A stretch of DNA of 48,910 nucleotides from the NCBI GenBank assembly GCA_009840635.1, contig VXNL01000031.1:1-48910 (forward strand). Reading direction: 5' to 3'. The translations under genes and the position numbers were made by a program. Origin of the DNA: Acidobacteriota bacterium (lineage in GTDB: Bacteria; Acidobacteriota; Vicinamibacteria; Marinacidobacterales; Marinacidobacteraceae). The notes beneath the pieces are model-generated. The model did no database searches and was not told where the DNA came from. It saw only the letters and a list, made by a program, of their open reading frames with translations. Shown here piece after piece: positions 1 to 8,531 of the stretch (the first letter of the stretch is position 1; every line of letters starts with the position of its first letter).

Positions 1-96
1 TATCGCCCCAGGCTTGAACCCGCCGACTCCGCTATCGCCCCAGGCTTGGGCTCACCGACGCTGTTATCGCCCCAAGCTCAAGTCCGGCGGCTACCG
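1..96. repeat. Three imperfect tandem copies of a 32-bp unit
   Basis: Units begin at exactly 1, 33 and 65, each opening with tatcgccccaggcttg or a close variant (tatcgccccaagctca in the third). The copies diverge towards their ends. The array touches the window edge and may continue upstream. The 32-bp period is too short for a CRISPR repeat plus spacer, and there are no unique spacers. Function unknown. Confidence 0.7.
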
Positions 97-136
97 CGAC
101 AACCGGCCGGCGTTCCAAGGCGGCGGTGCCATCCGG
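90..136 (+). repeat. Partial copy of the dispersed modular repeat
   Basis: Positions 108-136 match 231-259 with one mismatch over 29 bases. Positions 90-107 (gctaccgcgacaaccggc) match, with one change, a block inside the reverse-oriented copy at 48851-48910. This is a fragment of the repeat family described at 184-259. No gene is seen in 1-265. Confidence 0.65.
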
Positions 137-183
137 GGGGTTTGAACTCCGCGCCGAGGCAGGAGCCAGCTTTTTCGGGTGGA

Positions 184-259
184 GTTGCGCCGTGCGCGGT
201 GCGGAGCACCGCGCGTGCCGGTCTGGAGACCGGCGTTCCAAGCCGGCGGTGCCATCCGG
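184..259 (-). repeat. Dispersed double-hairpin repeat, copy A, 3' of the LeuA-like gene
   Basis: Two adjacent perfect hairpins are visible. At 194-214 a 9-bp stem GCGCGGTGC/GCACCGCGC has loop GGA; at 217-234 an 8-bp stem GCCGGTCT/AGACCGGC has loop GG. Related copies are at 14331-14410, 27001-27045 and 48851-48910. It starts 7 bases past the stop of the minus-strand gene ending at 266. Read along that gene, its orientation matches the other copies. It looks like a REP/BIME-type element that could act as a terminator or 3'-end stabiliser; no associated transposase is visible. Confidence 0.75.
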
Positions 260-265
260 CTGCCG

Positions 266-1561
266 TCAGGGCGAGGCGATCAACGCCTTGATTTCGTCAT
301 CCGTGAGCATCCGCCGTGCTTCCTTGGCGGCGCGGAAGATCCGGTGCTTCAACTCGTCGGTCGGTTCGTGCCCGTGTTGTTCCAGCCAGTAGATGACGTT
401 CGAGAGGCCGCTCATCGGGCCGACCTCGACCTTCTGGTGCAGCCCGTAGTCCCCGGCGGGGACGCCCGAATAGACGCGGTCGGCGAGCCAGTCGTCGCCC
501 TTGGCCATCGCCTTGATGATGGCGGCGGCGTGGACCCCGGTGCCGGTCCGGAAGGCGTCCTTGCCGACGACGGGATAGCCGACCGGGATGCGGGCCCCCG
601 TGGCCTCGGAAACGGTGCGGCAGTAGTCCGCGAGGTGCGTGAGGTCGTTGTCGATCCAGCCGAGCAGCCGCAGGTTCACGAGCAACTGGTCCATGGGCGT
701 GTTGCCGCAGCGCTCCCCGATTCCGATCGCGGTGCCGTGGACGCAGTCGGCGCCCGCCTCGATCGCGGTGAGGCTGTTCGGGACGGACAGTCCGCGATCC
801 CGGTGGCCGTGCCAGTCGAGCTGCACGTCCTCCCCGGTGTCGGCGATGACCTCCCGGACAAACTGGAGAAGCCTCGTGACGCCATCGGGGGTGGCGTGCC
901 CCACCGTGTCGCAGACGACCACGCGCCGGGCGCCGGCCTCGATGGCGACCGTGTAGAGCCGGCGGACGCTCTCGGGCCGCGCCCGCGTGGTGTCCTCGGT
1001 CACGTACATCGGGGGCACGCCGTGGGCGACTGCCCACGTCACCGCCTTTTCGGTGTGCCGGAGCAGCAGATCGAGGTCCCAGTCCTCGGCGTACTGCCGG
1101 ATCGGGCTGGACCCGATGAACATCGCCACTTCGATGGGCATTCCGACCGCATCGGCCACCCTCGCGATCGGCTCGATGTCGGAGATCACGGTGCGCGCGG
1201 CGCAGTTCGGACGGATCTTCATCCGGTTGTCCACGATTTCCCGGGCGAGATGGAGCACCTGCTCCTCCACATGAGGCCCGGCGGCCGGGAGCCCGATGTC
1301 GGCGGAGTCGATGCCGAGCGACTCCATGAGGTGGAGCACCTCGGCCTTCTTCTCGAGCGTCGGGGACACCACCGACGGGCTCTGGAGCCCGTCGCGCAGC
1401 GTCTCGTCGTTCAGTTTGACCGGCTTCGGCGGGAACCAGGCGCGGGCGGGATCCGGCCGGTTCCAGTCGTAGATGAGGGCGTCCGTGCTGGGAACATCAC
1501 CGTTCCCGGTCGAAAATCGCGGTTCCCCCCGCTCTTCGGGGTTCCGGGTCGAATCAGGCAT
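266..1561 (-). CDS. LeuA-like acyltransferase (2-isopropylmalate/homocitrate synthase family), short form
   Basis: The 431-residue product is a DRE-TIM metallolyase, a family that condenses a 2-oxoacid with acetyl-CoA or makes related carbon-carbon bonds. Visible motifs are the N-terminal NDETLRDG metal/substrate motif, a DWHGHRDRG metal-binding HxH, and GIGERCGNTPMDQ, typical of isopropylmalate and homocitrate synthases. The C-terminal LeuA allosteric dimer domain is absent, so feedback control by leucine is not expected. I chose ATG 1561 because GAGGAG lies 7 bases upstream (1569-1574); a TTG at 1576 overlapping the fabI stop is the alternative. It is the last gene of a minus-strand operon. 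The substrate cannot be fixed from sequence; GLQS after the first motif is a little HMG-CoA-lyase-like. Confidence 0.85.
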   Translation of the reverse strand: MPDSTRNPEERGEPRFSTGNGDVPSTDALIYDWNRPDPARAWFPPKPVKLNDETLRDGLQSPSVVSPTLEKKAEVLHLMESLGIDSADIGLPAAGPHVEEQVLHLAREIVDNRMKIRPNCAARTVISDIEPIARVADAVGMPIEVAMFIGSSPIRQYAEDWDLDLLLRHTEKAVTWAVAHGVPPMYVTEDTTRARPESVRRLYTVAIEAGARRVVVCDTVGHATPDGVTRLLQFVREVIADTGEDVQLDWHGHRDRGLSVPNSLTAIEAGADCVHGTAIGIGERCGNTPMDQLLVNLRLLGWIDNDLTHLADYCRTVSEATGARIPVGYPVVGKDAFRTGTGVHAAAIIKAMAKGDDWLADRVYSGVPAGDYGLHQKVEVGPMSGLSNVIYWLEQHGHEPTDELKHRIFRAAKEARRMLTDDEIKALIASP

Positions 1562-1572
1562 GTGCCGGCTCC

Positions 1573-2370
1573 TCAACCTGCCGTACCGAGGCCGGGAATC
1601 GTCGCGCCCAGCGCGTGGAAGCCGCTGTCCACGTGGAGCACCTCGCCGGTGACTCCCCGCGCGGCATCGGACAGCAGGAACGCCGCGGCATCCCCCACCT
1701 CGAGCGGATCGGTTCCCGCGCGGAGCGGCGCGTGTTCGCGGTAGTGCTCCACCATCTTGCCGATGCCCGAGACTCCGGAGGCGGCGAGTGTCTTCGCCGG
1801 ACCGGCCGAGATGGCGTTGACCCGCACGCCTCGCGGACCGAGGTCGGACGCGAGATAGCGGACCGACGACTCGAGCGCCGCCTTCGCGACGCCCATCACG
1901 TTGTAGTGGGGTACGGCGCGCTCGCCACCCAGGTAGCTGAGCGTGAGCGCGGCGCCGCCGCCGTCCAGTTCGAGCAGCGGCGCGAAATGACGGACGAGCG
2001 CCGTCAGCGAATAGACCGAGATGTCATGGGCTACCCGGAAGCCCTCGCGGGATGTGGACACGAAGTCGCCCTCGAGGTCCTCGCGCAGCGCGTAGGCGAC
2101 GGCGTGGACCAGGAAGTCAAGCCCGCCGAAGTGCTCGCGGACGGTCTCGGCGGCGCTCGCGAGCTGCTCCTCGCTCGACACATCGAGCGGCAGGGTGACC
2201 GTGCCCGGAATCTGCGCCGCCAGCTTGTCCACGTTGCGCTGGAGCCGTTCGTTCTGGAAACTGAGGGCGAGCGCCGCGCCCTCGCGCGCCGCGGAGCGGG
2301 CGATCCCCCACGCAAAGGAACGATGGTTCGCGACCCCGACGATCAGTCCTCGTTTGTTCTCAAGCAGCAC
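1573..2370 (-). CDS. fabI: Enoyl-[acyl-carrier-protein] reductase (NADH), FabI type
   Basis: The 265-residue product should reduce trans-2-enoyl-ACP in the last step of type II fatty-acid elongation, in the cytoplasm. It has the FabI form of the SDR cofactor motif (GVANHRSFAWGIA), a LSYLGGERA segment with the first catalytic-region Tyr, and Tyr-x6-Lys in YNVMGVAK, followed by the substrate loop NAISAGPAKTLAASG. Length is normal (E. coli about 262). The start is GTG 2370 with a GGAAG-like site just upstream. It lies 18 bases after the amidase stop and its own stop overlaps the region before the LeuA-like gene, consistent with cotranscription. As a classical FabI it belongs to the triclosan-target class. 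Confidence 0.95.
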   Translation of the reverse strand: MLLENKRGLIVGVANHRSFAWGIARSAAREGAALALSFQNERLQRNVDKLAAQIPGTVTLPLDVSSEEQLASAAETVREHFGGLDFLVHAVAYALREDLEGDFVSTSREGFRVAHDISVYSLTALVRHFAPLLELDGGGAALTLSYLGGERAVPHYNVMGVAKAALESSVRYLASDLGPRGVRVNAISAGPAKTLAASGVSGIGKMVEHYREHAPLRAGTDPLEVGDAAAFLLSDAARGVTGEVLHVDSGFHALGATIPGLGTAG

Positions 2371-2388
2371 TGTCTTCCAATTTAGCAG

Positions 2389-3954
2389 TCACTGCGGTCC
2401 TCCCAACGACGGCTGCCGCATCGGGATGGCGCCGCTCGCCTCGAGCCAGGCGGCCACCCGGATGACGGCGAAATCCTGTCCCGGACCGCCGACGAGCTGC
2501 GCCCCGAGCGGCATTCCCGGCGCATCGAGTCCGGCCGGGACCGAGAGGGCCGGAAGGCCGGTGAAGTTGAAGGGACCGACCAGGCGGATGAGCCCCGGAC
2601 GGATGTCCTCCGAGGTCGCGAGCGGCTCGCCCGCTGGCGGAGCGCCCGCCGGGGTGGACGGCGCCACGAGAAGATCCACTTCCTCGAGGAGTTGCGCGAA
2701 GGCGTCCGCGACGAGGCGTCGCCCCCGCAGCGCGGCGATGAGGTCGGGGGCCGACAGCACCGTACCCACTTCCAGAAGCCGCCGAACGTCCTCGCTGATG
2801 TCCTCCGGCCGAATCGCCAGCCGCTCCCGGTGGACGACCGCCGCTTCCGCGAAGGCGAGCACGTTGCGGCACACCCCGCTGAACTCCACCTCCGGAATCC
2901 TCACCTCGACGCGCTCGGCCCCCAGCCGGACGAGCGCCGCGACGATGCCGTCCGCCGCCTGGCGGGCCTCCCGGATGAGGTCGGTGTAGAAGAAATCGAG
3001 GGGAACCCCCACCCGCACCCCCTCGAGGGGTTTCGGACCCTTGGCGGGCGGCGTCGCCGGACCGGAAGACCACCCGGAGAGAACCTCGAACAGGAGCGCG
3101 ATGTCTCCGGCGCTCCGGGCGATGGGCCCGACGTGGTCCAGGCTCCACGACAGCGGGGTCACGCCGGCCCGGGAGACGGCGCCGTAGGACGGCTTCAGGC
3201 CGAAGACCCCGTTGAGCGACGCCGGGATCCGGATGGATCCCCCGGTATCGGTCCCCACCGAGCCGAACCCCATGCCGGTGGCCACCGCCACCGCGGACCC
3301 GGAGGAAGACCCACCCGGGATCCGCGCCGGACCGTGCGGGTTGCGGGTCCTCCCGAAGGTGGGGTTGTCGCCGCTGACCCCGAACGCGAACTCCTGCAGG
3401 TTGTTCTTGCCGAGCAGAACGGCCCCGGCCTCGGAAAGGCGGCTCCAGGCGGGGGCGCTGCGGGCCGCCTCGTGCGGGAACTTCGACCCCGAGGTGGTGG
3501 TCATTCCGGCGACGTCCACGATGTCCTTGACGCTGAGGGGGATCCCGAGGAGGGGCCGTCCGCCGCCGTCACCCTGCCCCGCTCCCTCCGGCGACTCGGT
3601 CAGCCGCCGCGCCTCGGCGAGCGCCTCCTCTTCCCGAAGCCTCAGGAACGCTCCGAGGTGACGCCCCGTCCGGGCGCGTTCGAGCGCTTCCTCGACCAGG
3701 TCCACCGCCGAGCGCCTCCCCGCGGCGAGCTCGGCGCGGGCGGCGGCGATCGTTCCCGACGCCGCATCGGCCGGAGGCGCCGGGATTGCGGCTGCCCCGG
3801 GGCGGCTCCTGCCCGAGAACGCCCGGGCGGCCAGCTCGCCGGCAGTGAGCGGCTCCGGAGGGTCCGGAAACCGTGCCAGCGCCCGGCCGACCTCCTCGAG
3901 TTCCTTCCGGAGCGCGCCGGCCCGTTCCTCGGCGGCGGCCAGGCGTTCCGACAT
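2389..3954 (-). CDS. Amidase signature-family hydrolase (GatA-like)
   Basis: The 521-residue enzyme carries the full amidase-signature core. The Ser-cisSer-Lys triad is visible as Lys143 in LSVKDIVDVAG, the serine run 216-218 in PGGSSSGSA, and nucleophile Ser240 in GTDTGGSIRIP. The first roughly 75 residues are a non-conserved helical extension. The family hydrolyses amides, or as GatA transamidates Glu-tRNA(Gln)/Asp-tRNA(Asn). No gatB or gatC is nearby, so a stand-alone amidase is more likely than a true GatA. No signal peptide is seen. It sits 11 bases after the small membrane protein gene in the ligA-fabI operon. Confidence 0.88.
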   Translation of the reverse strand: MSERLAAAEERAGALRKELEEVGRALARFPDPPEPLTAGELAARAFSGRSRPGAAAIPAPPADAASGTIAAARAELAAGRRSAVDLVEEALERARTGRHLGAFLRLREEEALAEARRLTESPEGAGQGDGGGRPLLGIPLSVKDIVDVAGMTTTSGSKFPHEAARSAPAWSRLSEAGAVLLGKNNLQEFAFGVSGDNPTFGRTRNPHGPARIPGGSSSGSAVAVATGMGFGSVGTDTGGSIRIPASLNGVFGLKPSYGAVSRAGVTPLSWSLDHVGPIARSAGDIALLFEVLSGWSSGPATPPAKGPKPLEGVRVGVPLDFFYTDLIREARQAADGIVAALVRLGAERVEVRIPEVEFSGVCRNVLAFAEAAVVHRERLAIRPEDISEDVRRLLEVGTVLSAPDLIAALRGRRLVADAFAQLLEEVDLLVAPSTPAGAPPAGEPLATSEDIRPGLIRLVGPFNFTGLPALSVPAGLDAPGMPLGAQLVGGPGQDFAVIRVAAWLEASGAIPMRQPSLGGPQ

Positions 3955-3965
3955 CCAGGCTCCGT

Positions 3966-4160
3966 CTACTTCGGTCCGCCCAGCACCCGCGCTGGCAACC
4001 GGAGCACCGCGCCCAGCAGCGAGAAGACGCCGTCCACGGCGATGCCGAGCAGCCGGAAGGGCAGCAGCAGCACCCAGACGATCGGATAGACCACGAGCGC
4101 CAGCAGCGCGAGCGGCCAGCAGACGATCAGGAGCAGGAGCCAGAGGAGGAAGGAAGCCAT
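3966..4160 (-). CDS. Small membrane protein, 64 residues
   Basis: The product is almost entirely hydrophobic: a Leu/Val-rich segment at about residues 4-32, likely one long or two short helices, then an amphipathic stretch ending in a basic tail. It starts 9 bases after the ligA stop and ends 11 bases before the amidase start, so it fills a slot in the operon exactly. That position and its uninterrupted hydrophobic code are the reasons for calling it. I do not recognise the family and can suggest no function. Confidence 0.6.
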   Translation of the reverse strand: MASFLLWLLLLIVCWPLALLALVVYPIVWVLLLPFRLLGIAVDGVFSLLGAVLRLPARVLGGPK

Positions 4161-4169
4161 CTCGAGAAT

Positions 4170-6797
4170 CTACGTTTCGTTGGGGGGCTCGGTTTCCTCC
4201 GCCGCCGCCAGTTCCTCCAGGGTGACCTCCCCGGCAGCGAGCCGCTGCAATTCCTCCTCGCCCCCGACCGGCACCCCCAGCCCGCGGGCCTTGTCCAGCT
4301 TGGAACCGGCCTTGTCGCCCGCCACCACGAGCGAAGTGCGGCTGCTGACGCTCGACACCACCCTCCCGCCGTGGCGCTCGATGAGTTCCCCCGCCTCCTC
4401 GCGGGTGAGTCCCGCGAGGGTCCCGGTCAGCACGATCCGCAGGCCCGAAAGCGTGGACTCTCCCGTCGCCTCCCAGACCGGGGCCACCCGCGAGCGGGCG
4501 AGGTCCCCGAGTTCCCGCCGGTTCGCCTCGTCCGAGAAGAAGCCGGTCACCGCGTCGGCCACCTGCTCGCCCACTTCGTGCACCTCGAGGAGCTCCTCCC
4601 GGCTCGCTGCCGCCAGCCGCTCCAGGGAGCCGTAGCGTGCGGCGAGGACCCGGGCCACGTGCTGGCCCACGTGGGGGATTCCCAGCGCGAACAGGAACCG
4701 GTCGAGGCGCACGTTGCGGCTCTCATCCAGCTCCCGGAGCAGGTTCGCCGCCGACTTCTCGGCGAACGGCCGGCGCCGGCGTTCGGGCAAGGCGAGCAGG
4801 TCCGCCTCCGTCAACCGGAACAGATCCGCCGGGCTCCCCACCCGGCCGGAATTCACCAGGTCGGCGGCGATCCCCTCGCTTAGTCTCGGCAGGTCGAGGG
4901 CATTCTTGTCCGCCAGCCGTGCGATCGCGGCGGCGAGGGCGTCAGGCGCCCAGTAGAAGGACTCCTCCGGGTCCTGCTGCCTGTCCGCGCCCTCCACTAC
5001 CCCGGCCTCGACGAGGTCCTCCAGCAGGGCGCGCTTGCCGGGCGAGGCCAGCGCTTTCAGCGCTTCGTCGGCGCGGCCCGTCCGTTCCTCCCCGGCCAGG
5101 CGTCCCGGGGGCGCCCGGAGCGCCGCCAGGTCGAACTCTCTGGCCATCGCCTCCGCCCGGGTCGGGCCGACTCCGGGCAGGCCCAGCGCCACCAGCACCC
5201 TGCGGAGCGGGACGTTCCGGGCCGCGCCGAGGCGGCGGACCAGTTCCGCCGCGCCGGCGGGATCGAAGGGCCGGCCGGCCGGTTGCGGCGGTACCGCCAG
5301 GAGCGTCTCCCGGGTCAGCCGGTAGAGGTCGCCCGGCGACCGCACGAACCCGCACTCGACGAGGAGCTCCACGAGCTCGTCTCCGAGGGTTTCGATTTCC
5401 ATCCCCCCCTTGCCGACGAAATGGACCAGCCGGGCTTTCCGCTGTGCGGGGCAACTCCATCCCCCGGAGCAGAAGTGGTTGGCGCCCTCCGCCAGCACCG
5501 GTCTGTCGCATTCGGGGCACTCGGACGGCATGGACCAGGGCGCCGCATCGCTCTCCCGGGCGCGGGAGACGACCTCCACGACCTGCGGGATCACGTCTCC
5601 CGCCCGCTGGATGCGGACGCGGTCGCCGGGCCCGGCATCGAGGGCCCGGACCATCCCCTCGTTGTGGAGGGTGGCCCGGCTCACCGTCACCCCGGAGACG
5701 AGCACGGGGTCCAGCCGCGCCACCGGGGTGAGCTTCCCGGTGCGCCCCACCTGCACGTCGATGGCGAGGAGCGCCGTTTCCGCCTGTCCCGGCGGGAACT
5801 TGAAAGCGACCGCCCAACGGGGGTTCCGGGACCGTTCGCCCAACTCGTCCTGGTCGGCGATCCGGTCCAGCTTGACCACCGCCCCGTCGAGTTCCACGGT
5901 GAACCGGTCCCGCCCCGCGATCAGGAGGCGGTGGTAGGCGAGGACCCGATCGGGCCCGCGTCCCACCTCCCACCAGACGGACTGCCGGCCCGCTCCCCCA
6001 TCCTCGCTGCCGCGCGACTCCGGCGCCACCCGGAACCCGAACCCGGCGAGGGTGCGGAGCACTTCGGACTGCGTCTCGGGCGCTGGAGTCCCCGGGTCGT
6101 CCCAGACCAGGATGTCGTAGGCGTAGAGCGCCAGCGGACGGGCCGCCGCGATCCCCGGGTCGAGTTGGCGCAGCGAGCCGGCGGCCGCGTTCCTCGGGTT
6201 CTTGAAGGTGTCCTTCCCAGCGCGCTCGAGCCCCTCGTTCATGCGCTCGAAGTCCGCCACCGGGAGAACGGCCTCGCCCCGCACCGCGAGCCGTTCCGGC
6301 GTCCCTCCCCCGGCGAGCCGGAGCGGCAGCGACCGGATGGTCCGCAGGTTGGCGGTGATGTCCTCCCCGACCTCGCCGTTCCCCCGCGTCGCCCCGCGAA
6401 CGAACAAGCCGTCCCGATAGACGAGTTCCACCGACAGCCCGTCGAACTTCGGCTCGAGGCAGTAGTCGAGATCGTCGCGGCCGATCTCCCGCTCCATCCG
6501 GTCGGTGAACTCGCGCAGCTCGGTCTCGTCGTGGATGCTCTGGAGCGACAGCATCGGCGCCTCGTGGCGGACCTCCGGGAACCCCTCGGCCACCGCGCCG
6601 CCGACGCGCCGGGTGGGCGAGTCGGGGGTGACCAGTTCGGGGTGATCCCGCTCGAGTCCCTCCAGTTCCCGGAAGAGCGCGTCGTACTCGTGGTCGTCGA
6701 TCTCGGGCGCGTCAAGCACGTAGTACCGGTGGTCGTGATGACGGATCGCCTCCACCAGTTCCCGGTGCCGCCCGGACGGAGACCGCGCGTCGCTCAC
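4170..6797 (-). CDS. ligA: NAD+-dependent DNA ligase LigA with a duplicated HhH region
   Basis: It seals nicks during replication and repair using NAD+. The product is 875 residues against about 670 for typical LigA. Visible in order: Ia domain with HDHRYYVLDAPEIDD; adenylation Lys117 in EPKFDG; OB region; Cys4 zinc finger (Cys427, 430, 443, 449); HhH region; BRCT from about 784. The extra length comes from a second copy of the post-zinc-finger region: residues about 458-558 and 626-722 share DL(Y/F)RLT, an RNV-LxRxL-ALG(L/I)P motif and similar flanks. Start is GTG 6797, overlapping the upstream stop as GTGA. A longer open frame upstream runs antisense to the CPBP gene and is rejected. Confidence 0.95.
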   Translation of the reverse strand: MSDARSPSGRHRELVEAIRHHDHRYYVLDAPEIDDHEYDALFRELEGLERDHPELVTPDSPTRRVGGAVAEGFPEVRHEAPMLSLQSIHDETELREFTDRMEREIGRDDLDYCLEPKFDGLSVELVYRDGLFVRGATRGNGEVGEDITANLRTIRSLPLRLAGGGTPERLAVRGEAVLPVADFERMNEGLERAGKDTFKNPRNAAAGSLRQLDPGIAAARPLALYAYDILVWDDPGTPAPETQSEVLRTLAGFGFRVAPESRGSEDGGAGRQSVWWEVGRGPDRVLAYHRLLIAGRDRFTVELDGAVVKLDRIADQDELGERSRNPRWAVAFKFPPGQAETALLAIDVQVGRTGKLTPVARLDPVLVSGVTVSRATLHNEGMVRALDAGPGDRVRIQRAGDVIPQVVEVVSRARESDAAPWSMPSECPECDRPVLAEGANHFCSGGWSCPAQRKARLVHFVGKGGMEIETLGDELVELLVECGFVRSPGDLYRLTRETLLAVPPQPAGRPFDPAGAAELVRRLGAARNVPLRRVLVALGLPGVGPTRAEAMAREFDLAALRAPPGRLAGEERTGRADEALKALASPGKRALLEDLVEAGVVEGADRQQDPEESFYWAPDALAAAIARLADKNALDLPRLSEGIAADLVNSGRVGSPADLFRLTEADLLALPERRRRPFAEKSAANLLRELDESRNVRLDRFLFALGIPHVGQHVARVLAARYGSLERLAAASREELLEVHEVGEQVADAVTGFFSDEANRRELGDLARSRVAPVWEATGESTLSGLRIVLTGTLAGLTREEAGELIERHGGRVVSSVSSRTSLVVAGDKAGSKLDKARGLGVPVGGEEELQRLAAGEVTLEELAAAEETEPPNET

Positions 6798-7159
6798 GAC
6801 GCTTCCGATCCTGGAGCGGCCTCCTCGCGCCCCCGCTTCCGCGCCGCCCGATTCTCCGCTCGCCGTCTCACGAAGCCGGCGAGGCGGTCGGTGATCTTCC
6901 GGGACCAGGGAAGGTCCTTCCCGAGCACCGCCAATCCCGCCAGGATCATGAGCACGCCCTGCAGGATCGGAAGGAAGAGCCCGATGATCCCGAGCGCCAG
7001 GAGCAAGAAGCCGGAAGCGATCCGCAGCGCCCGCCAGGGTCGGAAGCGCCGGCGCGATGGTTCCCCCGGCGGGGGAGCGCCGGGTTCGCCGGGGGTGGAC
7101 TCTCCCTCGGAGCCGGCTTCCCGCGGGCGGCGATAATCTGCGCTCGGTCCCGCGGCCAT
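6794..7159 (-). CDS. Small integral membrane protein, PGPGW-like
   Basis: The 121-residue product has a Pro/Gly/Glu-rich N-terminus, a hydrophobic hairpin at about residues 49-80 with LGIIGLFLPILQG, and a strongly basic C-terminus beginning PWSRKITDR. This resembles the PGPGW family of putative transmembrane proteins, whose function is unknown. ATG 7159 is preferred; ATG 7186 is in frame but sits almost on the divergent CPBP start at 7188. Its stop overlaps the ligA start by four bases (GTGA), so ligA translation is probably coupled to it. It is the promoter-proximal gene of the operon running to 266. Confidence 0.65.
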   Translation of the reverse strand: MAAGPSADYRRPREAGSEGESTPGEPGAPPPGEPSRRRFRPWRALRIASGFLLLALGIIGLFLPILQGVLMILAGLAVLGKDLPWSRKITDRLAGFVRRRAENRAARKRGREEAAPGSEAS

Positions 7160-7187
7160 CAACGTCAAGGTAACACCGAGCCCCATC

Positions 7188-8495
7188 TTGAAGAAGACAC
7201 CCGGCCTCGCCACGGTCCCGCAGGTGCTTGCCACCTTCGCGGCGACCTTCGTCGCGATCATCCTCATCGGCGTCGTCATCGCGCGGACCGGGTTGCCGTT
7301 CGACGTCGCCATCCTCGCGACCCCGGGCGTCACCCTCCTCGTGGCGCTGGCGGCCATCCGCCTGTTCCGCCTGAACCCCTATCGCGCCTTCCGGCTCCGG
7401 CCCGCGAAGAACAGCCAGCTCCTGCTTTCGGTTCCGATCGCCCTCTCCCTGTTCGTGGTCAGCGACCAGCTCGCCAACCTGAGCCGGGCGTTCCTCCCGA
7501 TCGACGAGCAGCTCGTCCAGACCGTCGCGGAACTGGTGCGCGCCGAGGGGCTGTTCTCCTGGCTGATCCGGCTGGCCGGCATCGGCTTCGGCGCGGCGCT
7601 GGCCGAGGAGCTCCTGTTCCGGGGCGTGATCCTGACCGGGCTCCGGCCCCTCGGCAGGGGGGGCGCCCTCGTTGTTTCGGCGCTGCTCTTCACCGTGATG
7701 CACGGCCTGCTGCTGCCCAACTACTTCGTGGCCGGGCTTGTCCTGGGACTGGCCGCGATGGCCACCCGCAGCATCCTGGTCCCGATCTCGATCCATCTCT
7801 TCCACAACGTCGCGGCGCTCCTCCTCTTCAACCTGACCGACATCGAGACCCTGGGGGACCCCCTCTGGATTCCGGGCGGGATCCTGGTCCCGGCGGTGGG
7901 CATCCTGGCGATCGGGGTCTTCCTCTACCTGCGTGAGCTGGGGACCCAAACGACGGAAAAACCCGCGGCGCCGGCGCCCGACACCCCGCCGGAGACCTGG
8001 CTCCCCTCGCCTCCTCCCGGCGCGCTCAGCATCGGAGAGGACCTTCGGGAGGTGCCGTCGGGTTCGCGCCGCCTCGGTTTCGTCTTCCTGGCGCTCGCGA
8101 TGATCGTCGGACTCTTCATCGCCGTGGGGCTCTTCGTGTATCTGGGCTACCTCACCAACCCGGGGCCGCAGCGCGCCGCCGCCATCCAGCAGTTGCGCCA
8201 GATCGCCCACGAATCGCTGGCCGACGAGGCGGCGAGCCGCCAGGCCGAGATCGACGCCGCGTTCGAGACGCTGACCGAGCTGAACCGGGAGGGACGGGTC
8301 GGATTCCGGCACGTCTGGCGGGCGGCCACCGTCGTCGCCGCCGCCACCGCCGACGGAGAGTTCGGGAACGGGGACGTGGAGTCCCTGCTGATGGCCGTCG
8401 GGGGGATCCGCCAGGACGCCGAGGAACGGCGTCCGCGCCGGGAACCACGTCCCGAAGCGCCGGAACCGGCCCGCGCCGGAGAGAGCAGCGAGTAA
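7188..8495 (+). CDS. CPBP-family intramembrane metalloprotease
   Basis: The 435-residue membrane protein carries the three CPBP (Abi/CAAX protease-like) motifs: Glu140-Glu141 with Arg145 in AEELLFRG, His172 in TVMHGLL, and His203-x3-Asn207 in SIHLFHN. These residues form the presumed metal/catalytic site inside the membrane. The N-terminal half has multiple helices; another helix lies at about 285-310, followed by a soluble Ala/Arg/Glu-rich tail of about 120 residues not typical of the family. The start is TTG 7188, with only weak ribosome-binding sequence, so a slightly later start is possible. Substrate unknown; bacterial relatives act in peptide processing, immunity or prenyl-protein handling. 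It is transcribed alone, divergent from the ligA operon. Confidence 0.8.
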   Translation: MKKTPGLATVPQVLATFAATFVAIILIGVVIARTGLPFDVAILATPGVTLLVALAAIRLFRLNPYRAFRLRPAKNSQLLLSVPIALSLFVVSDQLANLSRAFLPIDEQLVQTVAELVRAEGLFSWLIRLAGIGFGAALAEELLFRGVILTGLRPLGRGGALVVSALLFTVMHGLLLPNYFVAGLVLGLAAMATRSILVPISIHLFHNVAALLLFNLTDIETLGDPLWIPGGILVPAVGILAIGVFLYLRELGTQTTEKPAAPAPDTPPETWLPSPPPGALSIGEDLREVPSGSRRLGFVFLALAMIVGLFIAVGLFVYLGYLTNPGPQRAAAIQQLRQIAHESLADEAASRQAEIDAAFETLTELNREGRVGFRHVWRAATVVAAATADGEFGNGDVESLLMAVGGIRQDAEERRPRREPRPEAPEPARAGESSE

Positions 8496-8531
8496 CGGGG
8501 ACGCGCGCCGCGGTGCGGCGCGGCCAGGCGC

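Noticed and set aside
1..96. Possible CRISPR array from the periodic repeats
   Set aside because: The period is 32 bases in total, with no separate spacers, and no cas genes are in the window.
179..1744. 521-codon plus-strand open frame
   Set aside because: It is antisense to the LeuA-like gene and begins inside the dispersed repeat; the minus-strand product has catalytic motifs.
2389..3954. True GatA subunit of the tRNA amidotransferase
   Set aside because: No gatB or gatC is nearby and the N-terminal extension is atypical, so a stand-alone amidase is the safer call.
6798..8312. Long minus-strand extension of the ligA frame giving a 1380-residue protein
   Set aside because: It runs antisense to the CPBP gene, whose motifs are clear, and the extension is low-complexity Arg/Glu/Gly sequence. 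LigA similarity begins at GTG 6797.
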